Assembly: GCA_023229575.1 (NCBI GenBank)
Contig: JALNYZ010000005.1
Span: 148,231-212,230 of the forward strand
Source of the DNA: Prolixibacteraceae bacterium
Lineage (GTDB): Bacteria; Bacteroidota; Bacteroidia; Bacteroidales; Prolixibacteraceae
Direction of reading: 5' to 3'
Length of the DNA: 64,000 bases
Numbering within the stretch: position 1 is the stretch's first letter; every line of letters begins with the position of its first letter. Below, in pieces: positions 35,016-42,835 of the stretch. A model generated the notes under the pieces. That model did not search any database, was not told the DNA's origin, and saw nothing but the letters and a program-made list of their open reading frames with translations. The translations under genes and the position numbers were made by a program.

Positions 35016-37784
35016 ATGGAAACCAACAGAAGGAATTTTTTAAAAACAGGACTTGCTTCTCTGGCTGGCATAACATTAGCAGGCAAAAATGTTGCCAGTG
35101 GCAGATCATCACGGCTTAGTGGCCCCTTGCCGACGCCGCCGGAGCAGTCGCTGCCGACGGTCTATTTCGCTGATGGCTGGCATGGTGGAGCTTATGGGCA
35201 CATGCCAATTGGCACCTTGCGGGACGTACTTCGCTTTCTGGAACAGACGCCTGGCTGGAAGGTGTGCCTGGAAATCGAACCGATGTCCTGGGACGTATTG
35301 CTCCGTCGGGATCCACAGGTTTATGAGGAACTGAAGCGGTTGCTGAGCGATCAGCGTGTGGATGCACCTGTGGAGTTGGTTGGCAACAGTTACGGTCAGC
35401 CGCTGGCTTGGGCGTTCAACGGCGAGAGCAACATCCGGCACCTCACACGCGCCCGTGAGATTCTCCGCGAGCACTTCACGGGCGTTGCGGAAGACACTTA
35501 CGCCGTGCAGGAGCCTTGTTGGACGAGCGCTATGCCGCAGATTCTGCGTTCGATGGGGTTCGCCCGGGCGATACTCAAGAACTCCACCACCACATTTGGA
35601 TATACAACGGGTTTTGACGCCGACATGGTTGAGTGGATAGGTCCTGACGGAAGTTCGTTGCCTGCTGTTCCGCGGTACGCCTGTGAGAACCCAGTACACC
35701 CCCACAAGCTCGAATCATGCATGCTGGGCTTATCAGACGATAAGATCGCGGACTTTGCCCGCAAGTGCATCGAGCATGGTATCCCACATCCGAGCGGCAT
35801 GGTTTTTCAGGATCTGGGCTGGGTGGCGAGGAAAGCCGTTAATTCTGGCACTCACTTACGGTTCGTGACTTGGCGCGAATACTGCGAGACGATTGCGGCC
35901 AAGCCGGCGAAGCCCTGGCGCTTCACTCAGGAGAACATCCGGGTCGTGCTGCCCTGGGGCGAAAAGGATCTGCATCGCTTGTCGCGCGAAGTGCGGTCAG
36001 CCGAAAACAAGCTGCTGCTAACCGAGAAGATGGCCGCCATGGCGAACGTGTTTCGCGGACTGCCGTTCCCAACTGAGCTGCTGCGGCAAGCCTGGGACAA
36101 CTTGTTGTTGGCTCAGCATCATGACTCGTGGCTCGTGGTCAGGGGCAAGGGACGCCGGAACTGGGCCTGGAGAGTAGGCTCCTGGACATGGGAGGCCGAG
36201 AATATCTGTGACCAGATCATCGCGGATTACTCCAACGCTTTTAAAGGCAATGCCGGAGTCACCATCGGAAAACCCCTGGGTGCGCAGTGGGTGCGCGTGT
36301 TTAACACCGTAGGCACAAGCCGCGTTGACATTGTCGAGCTGTCTGTAGCGACCGACCCGGGCACGCAGTCCGTTCGCGTCATCGATGGCCAGGAGAAAGA
36401 AGTAGTTGCACAGATAATCCCGGTGCGAAGCTACCAGACAGACAAGAGTCTTAACGCGGCGACCATATTGTTTAGGGCACTCACCCCCGCAGTGGGGTAC
36501 AGCACCTATCGCGTGGAACCGGTATACGAGAAGAGCAGTGCTGTCGGGACCGACGTAAAGCAGTTGAGTCCAGGAAGAGGAATGAAAGGAGCAGTATACG
36601 AAACGATCAACGCCTTCGGAGTCAACGGCGCTCACGTTGGCACCGAACAAAACGGGTCGATTTCGATCGAGACCGATCTGTATCAAATCCGGCTTGATCC
36701 CGCCCGTGGGGGAGCCGTGACAAGCCTATTTTCGAAGGATATGAACAAAGAGTTCTGTGACCCGGCGAGCGAGCGGCTGTTCAACGAATACCGGGGTTAC
36801 TTCATCACCGAGAAGCAGTGGGCGAGCAGCGCAGAAAAATCAGCGAGGGTGGAAATCGTTGAGAATGGCCCAGTCCGGGTGCGTGTCCTAGTCGCTGGTG
36901 AGATATTGGGGCGTCCATACCGCTCGACCATGACCGTAGTGCAGGGACAGAGACGGATCGACTTCCTGGTCAGTTTCGACTTCGGAAACGAAACGTTTAT
37001 CGGCGACCCGTTCTACAGTAAAGGCGGACATGCTGGAACGCAGCGCAGGTCGCACCATAACTGCTACTTCAAGCTACAGGCCTTCTTCCCAGTATCGGTG
37101 CGTAATCAGACGCTGTACAAGAACTCCGCATATGACGTGTGCCGGAGCGAAAACGAGGACACGTTTTACACACGTTGGGATTCCATCAAGCACAACATCA
37201 TCGTCAACTGGGTGGATGTGATCGATGACCGCGAGCAGCATGGGCTGGCCCTGCTTTCCGATCATACCGGCAGCTACGCTCACGGCAAGGACTATCCTTT
37301 GTCGCTCGTGCTGGCGTGGGGCTATGTTGGGGCCTACTATGGAGATTGCCCACTCTCAGGCGAGCACGAGGCGGTCTACGCGATAATCCCACACGGCGGA
37401 AACTGGGAGCAGGCGAAGCTATCCCAGGAAGCGGCACATTGGAACGAGCCACTTCTGGCGCAGATCATGAAGGGGAAGTCAAAGGCGGGCGACGAGACAC
37501 ACTCACTGATCACCGTCTCGGGAGATGGTGTTGAGACGCCTACCCTGTTAGTTGAGGGGAAAGATCTGCTGGTTCGACTCTTCAATGCCGGAGGCGACGA
37601 TTCCCAGCGAACGGTGTCCCTGGCGATGAAACCTGTGCGCGTTGAACTGGTGGAACTGGACGGCAGAACGATCAAGAAGCTGCCATTAGAACGAACGGCT
37701 CAGGGGCGATACGCCGTGCGGCTGGCCATGCCGCAATTCGGCATTCGCACCTTACGTTGTTGTGGTGTTGCTAAAACTGTGTGA
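35016..37784 (+). CDS. GH38-like alpha-mannosidase with Tat-type leader, G+C-rich, probably acquired
   Basis: 922 residues. The first ~28 codons encode a twin-arginine-like leader (NRRNFLKTGLASLAGITLAG) in A+T-leaning local DNA; after about 35115 the DNA turns G+C-rich (40 of 60 bases at 35401-35460, against 25 of 60 at 34801-34860). GH38 layout: N-terminal catalytic barrel about 45-290, a helical middle part with QAWDNLLLAQHHDSWLV near 362, and C-terminal beta domains (IRLDPARGGAVTSLFSKDMN). The usual H-x-H-x-D metal motif is replaced by ADGWHGGAYGH, and the usual D-P-F-G nucleophile region reads QEPCW with E166 in the Asp position. It is therefore a divergent subfamily whose activity is uncertain. 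It would hydrolyse alpha-mannosides or a related sugar. Confidence 0.75.
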   Translation: METNRRNFLKTGLASLAGITLAGKNVASGRSSRLSGPLPTPPEQSLPTVYFADGWHGGAYGHMPIGTLRDVLRFLEQTPGWKVCLEIEPMSWDVLLRRDPQVYEELKRLLSDQRVDAPVELVGNSYGQPLAWAFNGESNIRHLTRAREILREHFTGVAEDTYAVQEPCWTSAMPQILRSMGFARAILKNSTTTFGYTTGFDADMVEWIGPDGSSLPAVPRYACENPVHPHKLESCMLGLSDDKIADFARKCIEHGIPHPSGMVFQDLGWVARKAVNSGTHLRFVTWREYCETIAAKPAKPWRFTQENIRVVLPWGEKDLHRLSREVRSAENKLLLTEKMAAMANVFRGLPFPTELLRQAWDNLLLAQHHDSWLVVRGKGRRNWAWRVGSWTWEAENICDQIIADYSNAFKGNAGVTIGKPLGAQWVRVFNTVGTSRVDIVELSVATDPGTQSVRVIDGQEKEVVAQIIPVRSYQTDKSLNAATILFRALTPAVGYSTYRVEPVYEKSSAVGTDVKQLSPGRGMKGAVYETINAFGVNGAHVGTEQNGSISIETDLYQIRLDPARGGAVTSLFSKDMNKEFCDPASERLFNEYRGYFITEKQWASSAEKSARVEIVENGPVRVRVLVAGEILGRPYRSTMTVVQGQRRIDFLVSFDFGNETFIGDPFYSKGGHAGTQRRSHHNCYFKLQAFFPVSVRNQTLYKNSAYDVCRSENEDTFYTRWDSIKHNIIVNWVDVIDDREQHGLALLSDHTGSYAHGKDYPLSLVLAWGYVGAYYGDCPLSGEHEAVYAIIPHGGNWEQAKLSQEAAHWNEPLLAQIMKGKSKAGDETHSLITVSGDGVETPTLLVEGKDLLVRLFNAGGDDSQRTVSLAMKPVRVELVELDGRTIKKLPLERTAQGRYAVRLAMPQFGIRTLRCCGVAKTV

Positions 37785-37812
37785 GTTGAAAATTCCGCTG
37801 GTGCCGGAATGA

Positions 37813-37959
37813 ATAATAACGGTCTTGCTAGCTTGCGTCCTGATCACTGGTCTGCTGACGGGCCGCGCCACCGCGCAGATTCATGCCATCGACCCCGACA
37901 TCCTACTTGGAGGAGGTGTATTCGAGTATGCCAGTACCAAGTCAGACATAATACTATAA
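37813..37959 (+). pseudogene. Chimeric remnant: signal-peptide-like start fused to a piece of the unassigned domain
   Basis: One open frame reads ITVLLACVLITGLLTGRATA, like a secretion signal, then QIHAIDPDILLGGGVFEYAS and TKSDIIL before a stop at 37957-37959. The second part matches residues 414-433 of copy B (QIHANDPDVILEGGVFEYVS), at DNA level as well, except that the conserved E425 is G here. There is no ATG in the frame (a TTG at 37825 is the only plausible start). It is a broken join between foreign G+C-rich DNA and a former copy of the modular lipoprotein gene. Confidence 0.7.
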
Positions 37960-37979
37960 TTTTCTTAAAACTAAAAAAG

Positions 37980-39557
37980 ATGATAACTGACGAAAGAATT
38001 CAAAAATTTCCGAACTGGATCAAAAGAGTCCTGTTTTTCTTAAAGAAATCACGTGTGCCGGGAAAAATTGTTTTTATAATTATTTCTTTACTGGCAACCA
38101 TTTGGTTCCTGATACGTGTAATCCCGAAACCCTCCAGGGCAACCTACCCCTGCATGCAGGTTGCGGCGCCAATGATGTCGGGTTTTGTGATCTGGATACT
38201 GACACTTTCAGGAGCTGCCTTTGCATTCAAAAAGGCCAAAAACAAATTGTTCGAAGCCAAATATCTGGCCGCAGGACTGTTTCTGATTATTGGAATTTCT
38301 TCTGCCGCCATTTTTTCTTTTCAATCCCCGAAAGAGGTCAGGGCTGCTGAGCTGAAAATCTGGTACAAACCTAACATCCCACTTGGTGTAGCTAAAGGAA
38401 TGTATCCGGGCAGGGTTGCCTGGGGACATAATCCTAAAATTGCAAGTTGGGATCAAAAGACCGGCTTTTGGTGGGAGGATAGGTTCAACAACCAGGAAGA
38501 AACAGATAAGCTTTTCTCCGAAACCCTGCTCAGTCTGACCAATGTCAGAAATGAAAAAAAATCATGGGATGCCTTGTTCCGTTTTTTCAACAAAACCAAA
38601 AAGAATAGTGATACAGGATACAAACAGGGTGAAAAGGTGGCGATCAAAATCAACCAGAACAATACCAGTTCACATGAGAGCAGCGGTGAAATAAATGCCA
38701 ATCCGGCTATGATACTGTCACTTTTAAAAAGTCTGGTGAATAAGGCCGGAATCGCGGAGGAAAATATTACTGTTGCAGATCCGAGCAGGTTTATCACCAA
38801 CAACATTTATGACAAATGCCATACGGCATATCCGAAAGTTCATTACATCGATCACGATGGAGGCGACGGACGGGAGAAATCAACTTTTGTAGAAAATGGT
38901 TTTGTTTATTCGCAGGATTTCAAGGGGATGGTCCACGGACTTGCAACTTGTTTTGCGGAAGCCGATTATGTAATTAACCTGGCAATCATGAAAGGGCATG
39001 TAGCCCAAGGCGTTACACTATGTGCAAAGAATTTTTTCGGATGCACCAGCATTGAAACCGACTGGCATAAGAATTCGCATGGAAGTGGTTTTAGTCAAAG
39101 TAAGGCGGGCAAGCGGCAATACTCGGTTTATCCTGATTTCATCGGGCACAAAGACCTGGGCGGGAAGACAGTGCTTTATCTGATAGACGGAGTTTACAGC
39201 AATAAGGGTTTAGGCGGACTTCCCAAATCAAAATGGACAATCTCTCCCTTCAATAATGAGTGGATGGGCAGTTTATTTGCATCACAGGATCCTGTTGCCA
39301 TTGAATCGGTCGTGCTCGACTTTGCGCTTGCGGCATGGCCCGATGCACCCGACATGATGTACAGCGATTATGCCATGGAAGAGATGGCCCTGGCCAACAA
39401 CCCACCTTCAGGCGCCGTTTACGACCCGGAAAGGGATGGCACCCCTCTTGCCAGTCTTGGAACTGCTGAGCACTGGAACAATCCAACTGACAAGAAGTAT
39501 AGCCGTAACCTAAAAAAGGGCAATGGTATAGAACTGATTTATAAGAAGGTTAACTAG
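37980..39557 (+). CDS. DUF362-domain membrane protein
   Basis: 525 residues. I chose ATG 37980 (MITDERIQKFPNWIKRVLFF) rather than the earlier in-frame ATG at 37809, because the extra 57 codons run through the remnant in another frame and look non-coding. Three hydrophobic segments lie at about 26-44 (VFIIISLLATIWFLIRVI), 58-76 (SGFVIWILTLSGAAFAF) and 87-105 (YLAAGLFLIIGISSAAIF). The DUF362 domain follows at about 190-510, with KINQNNTSSHESSGEINANP, ENITVADPSRF, EADYVINLAIMKGHV, LCAKNFFGC and SLFASQDPVAIESVVLDFAL. The biochemical function of DUF362 is unsettled. No CxxCxxC ferredoxin motif is present. Followed after 26 bases by a CBM6-like protein. Confidence 0.82.
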   Translation: MITDERIQKFPNWIKRVLFFLKKSRVPGKIVFIIISLLATIWFLIRVIPKPSRATYPCMQVAAPMMSGFVIWILTLSGAAFAFKKAKNKLFEAKYLAAGLFLIIGISSAAIFSFQSPKEVRAAELKIWYKPNIPLGVAKGMYPGRVAWGHNPKIASWDQKTGFWWEDRFNNQEETDKLFSETLLSLTNVRNEKKSWDALFRFFNKTKKNSDTGYKQGEKVAIKINQNNTSSHESSGEINANPAMILSLLKSLVNKAGIAEENITVADPSRFITNNIYDKCHTAYPKVHYIDHDGGDGREKSTFVENGFVYSQDFKGMVHGLATCFAEADYVINLAIMKGHVAQGVTLCAKNFFGCTSIETDWHKNSHGSGFSQSKAGKRQYSVYPDFIGHKDLGGKTVLYLIDGVYSNKGLGGLPKSKWTISPFNNEWMGSLFASQDPVAIESVVLDFALAAWPDAPDMMYSDYAMEEMALANNPPSGAVYDPERDGTPLASLGTAEHWNNPTDKKYSRNLKKGNGIELIYKKVN

Positions 39558-39583
39558 TTTTAATAACAGTAAAAAAATAAAAA

Positions 39584-40282
39584 ATGAAAGAAAAATTAAT
39601 GTCATTTAAATTTTCAGTGAGTACACTCGTACTAAGCTTAATTTCGATAAATGCAGCCTTTTCTCAACTACCTGCTGATTACAAGGGTAAACCTTTCGAG
39701 GATTCTTTTTACAAAAAGGGAGCACAAGTTATTCCCGGTAAAGTGGAACTCGGTTATTATGATTTAGGGGGCGAGGGCATTGCTTACCATGATTTTGACA
39801 GCACAAACCAGGCTGCCGGAAAGTTGAATTACGAACAGAATTGCCCCGCATCTGGCAATCTAAAACCGGGTGATTACATTTGCCATTTCAGGGAAAAGGA
39901 GGGTGTGGACGTTTCCTATACAAAAGATTTAGCTGATTTCAAAAATGCGAATTTCTTTGAACCTCCAATCAATCAATTTTATATAGGATGGGAGGCAGAT
40001 GGGGAGTGGATCAATTATACCGTAAATGTGAAAAAAGCAGGTAAATTCAAAATTACGGCCCTTTATGGAAATAATGATAATAAATCAACCTTGTGGATCA
40101 ATAATGTGAAAGCTTCAGATATTACTTTGCCCAAAGTGACCGGTAGTATGCATATATGGAATAAAGCGGAAGTTGGCTCTATAACATTCCCATCAACAGG
40201 TCTTAACCTTCTCACGCTGCACCTCAATAGAGGATCGAATTTAGCCTACTTCGAATTTGAACTTGTTGAAGAAATAAAGTAA
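39584..40282 (+). CDS. Secreted CBM6/CBM35-like carbohydrate-binding protein
   Basis: 232 residues; signal peptide ends near NAAFSQ. A single beta-sandwich follows: PGKVELGYYDLGGEGIAYHD at about 50-70, FYIGWEADGEWINYTVNVKK at about 131-150, FKITALYGNND and LNLLTLHLNRGSNLAYFEFE. The Y-D-x-G-G-x-G-x-A-Y-x-D and G-E-W-x-N-Y-T-V patterns are typical of CBM6-type modules, in which aromatic residues and a calcium site shape the sugar pocket. It has no catalytic partner domain, so it may be a free-standing binding protein or act with the flanking DUF362 proteins. Confidence 0.75.
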   Translation: MKEKLMSFKFSVSTLVLSLISINAAFSQLPADYKGKPFEDSFYKKGAQVIPGKVELGYYDLGGEGIAYHDFDSTNQAAGKLNYEQNCPASGNLKPGDYICHFREKEGVDVSYTKDLADFKNANFFEPPINQFYIGWEADGEWINYTVNVKKAGKFKITALYGNNDNKSTLWINNVKASDITLPKVTGSMHIWNKAEVGSITFPSTGLNLLTLHLNRGSNLAYFEFELVEEIK

Positions 40283-40304
40283 AAAAACAAACTATCTACG
40301 ATGA

Positions 40305-40358
40305 AATAGCCATGATAAGAATATCACAAACCGGAATGAATATTTCCTCATGGCTATT
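40305..40358 (+). repeat. Perfect 11-base inverted repeat upstream of the second DUF362 gene
   Basis: AATAGCCATGA at 40305-40315 and TCATGGCTATT at 40348-40358 are exact reverse complements separated by 32 bases. It lies between the CBM6-like gene and the DUF362 start I chose at 40392; no T-run follows, so it is not a standard terminator. It could be an operator or an mRNA structure. Confidence 0.5.
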
Positions 40359-40391
40359 CCATACGACCTTAAAAAAACAAATTATATACGT

Positions 40392-41582
40392 ATGAAACGA
40401 CGAGATTTTATTCATGCAACAGCTGGCCTTTCAGTATTGGGATTTCTTCCCAAAGGATTAGCAGGAAGTGTTTTAATGTCAGAAGACAGGTATGTTTCTG
40501 AAGCTTATGACGACAACAAGGTTGTCCGCGTTTACAATCAAAATGTTTCCGATTACAATTTTTCGGGCGAGCAGGTCTACTGGAAAACCATCAACAAAGA
40601 TGTGTTGACGCAAATGCTGTCAAAATCGCTCTTTGAAATATCGGGTGAAAAAAAAGTAGCAAAGGCCTGGAAGAAAATATTGGAAGGCAATAAGAATGCC
40701 AATTTGGTGGAGCGAAAAATTGTCGTCAAAGTCAATTTCAACAATACGATCCGTGACATTAACAAGACACTTAACAATAGTCCGGCCATGTTAAGTGTCC
40801 TGGCAAAAAGTTTGATAGATGCAGGATTACAACAAAAGAACATCTGCATTTTCGATTGTTCCCGGCCTTTCCCGAAAGAAATTAAATCCGAAGTAAGGAA
40901 ACAAAACCTGGAGCAAATAGTTATGATCGGGAAGAACGATAACCCTGCCGTAAGTGAAAAAACAATCTTTTTGTCTGACAATAAAGGTTTTCCAAAAGAT
41001 GGAAAACCTACCGATCAATATCCAATTCCGCAATTGCTGATTGATGCCGATTATCTGGTTAACCTGCATTTGGTAAAAATGCACAGTCCGGGTGTTACCG
41101 GTGCGATGAAAAATCTATTTGGAATTTTGGGAAATGTTGGCTTTTACATGCATAAAAAGGAGACAAAATCCTTTTCTGTTTCGAATCAATTGCCCGATAT
41201 CTCGTTGAACGAAGAAATTAAAAAACGGGCCCGGTTAAATATTGCAGAATTTGTTTTTGGTGGCCATACTCCTGATTCGGTGGATAAATTCACCAATGAA
41301 GCGTTTTTCCCCAATGGAATGCCGGCAAGTTTGATTGTATCGCGCAGTCCATTTTACCACGATACGGTACTGTACAGCTTTATAAATGCAGAATATCAAA
41401 CCTGCAAGCCTGAAAATCTACGTAAAGATTTAGCAACAATTGGCCCGGACACATGGCTGAAAAATTCATCGGAAAGATATCCCGCATGGAAATACGAGCA
41501 AGCCGGATCTGCTGACATTAAAAAGGAAGGTCATCCATTAAAAGAACTGACTTTTAAGGGCGTGAATTATGTGTCGGTATAG
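40392..41582 (+). CDS. DUF362-domain protein with Tat signal
   Basis: 396 residues from ATG 40392. An in-frame ATG at 40350 exists but would put 14 residues before the twin-arginine motif and cross the inverted repeat. MKRRDFIHATAGLSVLGFLP is a Tat leader. The DUF362 domain shows VKVNFNNTIRDINKTLNNSP at about 114-133, KNICIFDCSRPFPKE, LLIDADYLVNLHLVKMHS near 220, GAMKNLFGILGNVGF and ASLIVSRSPFYHDTVLYSF. Tat export implies folding, perhaps with a cofactor, in the cytoplasm. It shares family but little sequence with the DUF362 gene at 37980, so this is not a recent duplicate. Precise function unknown. Confidence 0.82.
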   Translation: MKRRDFIHATAGLSVLGFLPKGLAGSVLMSEDRYVSEAYDDNKVVRVYNQNVSDYNFSGEQVYWKTINKDVLTQMLSKSLFEISGEKKVAKAWKKILEGNKNANLVERKIVVKVNFNNTIRDINKTLNNSPAMLSVLAKSLIDAGLQQKNICIFDCSRPFPKEIKSEVRKQNLEQIVMIGKNDNPAVSEKTIFLSDNKGFPKDGKPTDQYPIPQLLIDADYLVNLHLVKMHSPGVTGAMKNLFGILGNVGFYMHKKETKSFSVSNQLPDISLNEEIKKRARLNIAEFVFGGHTPDSVDKFTNEAFFPNGMPASLIVSRSPFYHDTVLYSFINAEYQTCKPENLRKDLATIGPDTWLKNSSERYPAWKYEQAGSADIKKEGHPLKELTFKGVNYVSV

Positions 41583-41586
41583 TAAA

Positions 41587-41766
41587 ATGGATGAAGTGGA
41601 CGAAACCGTGTTGGGTATTGATGCTCCCGATTTAATTGGCTGGCCAGGAGGACAACCTGTAAAACTAAAGGATGGAACTATGCTATCAGTCGGATTCAGT
41701 GGTTTTCGTGGCGAAATAGATTTAGAGATTGTAATTAAGGCGCTTACGAATTTAAATTATTTATAA
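41587..41766 (+). CDS. Small orphan frame, possibly a gene remnant
   Basis: 59 codons beginning MDEVDETVLGIDAPDLIGW and containing GGQPVKLKDGTMLSVGFSG. It starts 4 bases after the DUF362 stop in another frame and has no signal peptide. The GQPVKLKDGTMLSV part looks like a beta-propeller strand of sialidase/BNR type, so it may be what is left of a secreted enzyme. Weakly supported. Confidence 0.3.
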   Translation: MDEVDETVLGIDAPDLIGWPGGQPVKLKDGTMLSVGFSGFRGEIDLEIVIKALTNLNYL

Positions 41767-41787
41767 AAATTAAATCAATACTTTAAA

Positions 41788-42783
41788 ATGGATTATCAAC
41801 CTTCAGAAAAGAGGTACAGCGACATGATTTACCGGCGATGTGGCAAAAGCGGAATAGACTTGCCTGTAATTTCCCTGGGCTTGTGGCATAATTTTGGCGG
41901 AGTGGACACTTTTGAACCCTTTCGCAAAATTATCTGGAAGGCATTTGATGCCGGAATAACGCATTTCGATCTGGCAAACAATTATGGACCGCCTCCTGGA
42001 TCAGCCGAAGAAAACTTCGGTCGCATTCTTAAAATGGATTTCCAATCCCATCGTGATGAAATGATTATTTCCACTAAAGCAGGTTGGGATATGTGGCCAG
42101 GTCCATACGGCGATTTTGGTTCGCGCAAATATTTGATTGCCAGTCTGAATCAAAGTCTTAAGAGAATGCAGCTTGATTATGTGGATATTTTCTATTCGCA
42201 TCGACCGGATCCATTTACCCCTTTGGAAGAAACGATGGGAGCATTGGCTAGTACTATAAATAGCGGGAAATCCTTATACACGGGCATTTCAAGCTATGAA
42301 GCGGAAAGAACCCAACAAGCCGCAGACTTACTCAAATCGTATCGTACACCTTGCTTAATTCATCAGCCTCAATACTCGATGTTTGAACGTTGGGTGGAGG
42401 ATGGATTGATGAACGTACTAGGTGAAAATGGCATAGGTTGTATTGCATTTTCGCCATTGGCGCAAGGATTACTTACAAATAAATATCTGAATGGAATTCC
42501 TGAAGGTTCCAGGGCTGCAAAAGTAACCGGGTTTCTGCAAGCCAATGAAGTTACTGTCGAAAGAATTGAGAAGGTAACAAAATTGAACGGGATTGCTAAA
42601 AACAGAAATCAATCGTTGGCTCAAATGGCCATCGCCTGGTTGCTGAAAGACGAACGGGTAACTTCAGTTCTTGTTGGTGCGAGCAGTACAGAGCAGCTTG
42701 TCGATAACCTTGCTTCACTTGCTAATTTAAAATTCCAACATGAGGAATTGAAAATGATTGAGGAAATTCTAACAAACGGCTAA
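41788..42783 (+). CDS. Aldo/keto reductase (YghZ/Kv-beta-like)
   Basis: 331 residues, cytoplasmic. The catalytic tetrad is readable: D61 and Y66 in HFDLANNYG, K97 in ISTKAGW, H138 in FYSHRPD. GCIAFSPLAQGLLTNKYLNG and SVLVGASSTEQLVDNL form the C-terminal NADPH-binding part. SRAAKVTGFLQANEV resembles the YghZ (L-glyceraldehyde-3-phosphate reductase) group. It sits between DUF362 and GH92 genes on the same strand and probably reduces an aldehyde or sugar released from the glycan (inference from context). Confidence 0.9.
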   Translation: MDYQPSEKRYSDMIYRRCGKSGIDLPVISLGLWHNFGGVDTFEPFRKIIWKAFDAGITHFDLANNYGPPPGSAEENFGRILKMDFQSHRDEMIISTKAGWDMWPGPYGDFGSRKYLIASLNQSLKRMQLDYVDIFYSHRPDPFTPLEETMGALASTINSGKSLYTGISSYEAERTQQAADLLKSYRTPCLIHQPQYSMFERWVEDGLMNVLGENGIGCIAFSPLAQGLLTNKYLNGIPEGSRAAKVTGFLQANEVTVERIEKVTKLNGIAKNRNQSLAQMAIAWLLKDERVTSVLVGASSTEQLVDNLASLANLKFQHEELKMIEEILTNG

Positions 42784-42835
42784 ATAATAGCGGATAGATT
42801 CTCAATAAAATTTTATTTATCACATTAGATAAAAA

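Noticed and set aside
35109..36686. Long minus-strand frames (198 and 222 codons) inside the GH38-like gene
   Set aside because: They are antisense shadows of G+C-rich coding DNA, have no domain features or signals, and overlap a clearly conserved protein.
37809..37979. Upstream 57-codon extension of the first DUF362 protein
   Set aside because: The extra residues are Arg/His/Pro-rich and come from reading the gene remnant in the wrong frame. ATG 37980 begins a normal N-terminus.
26161..38000. Insertion sequence or integron explaining the gene remnants
   Set aside because: No transposase or integrase frame, terminal inverted repeats or target duplications were found. Homologous recombination between paralogues explains the scraps more simply.
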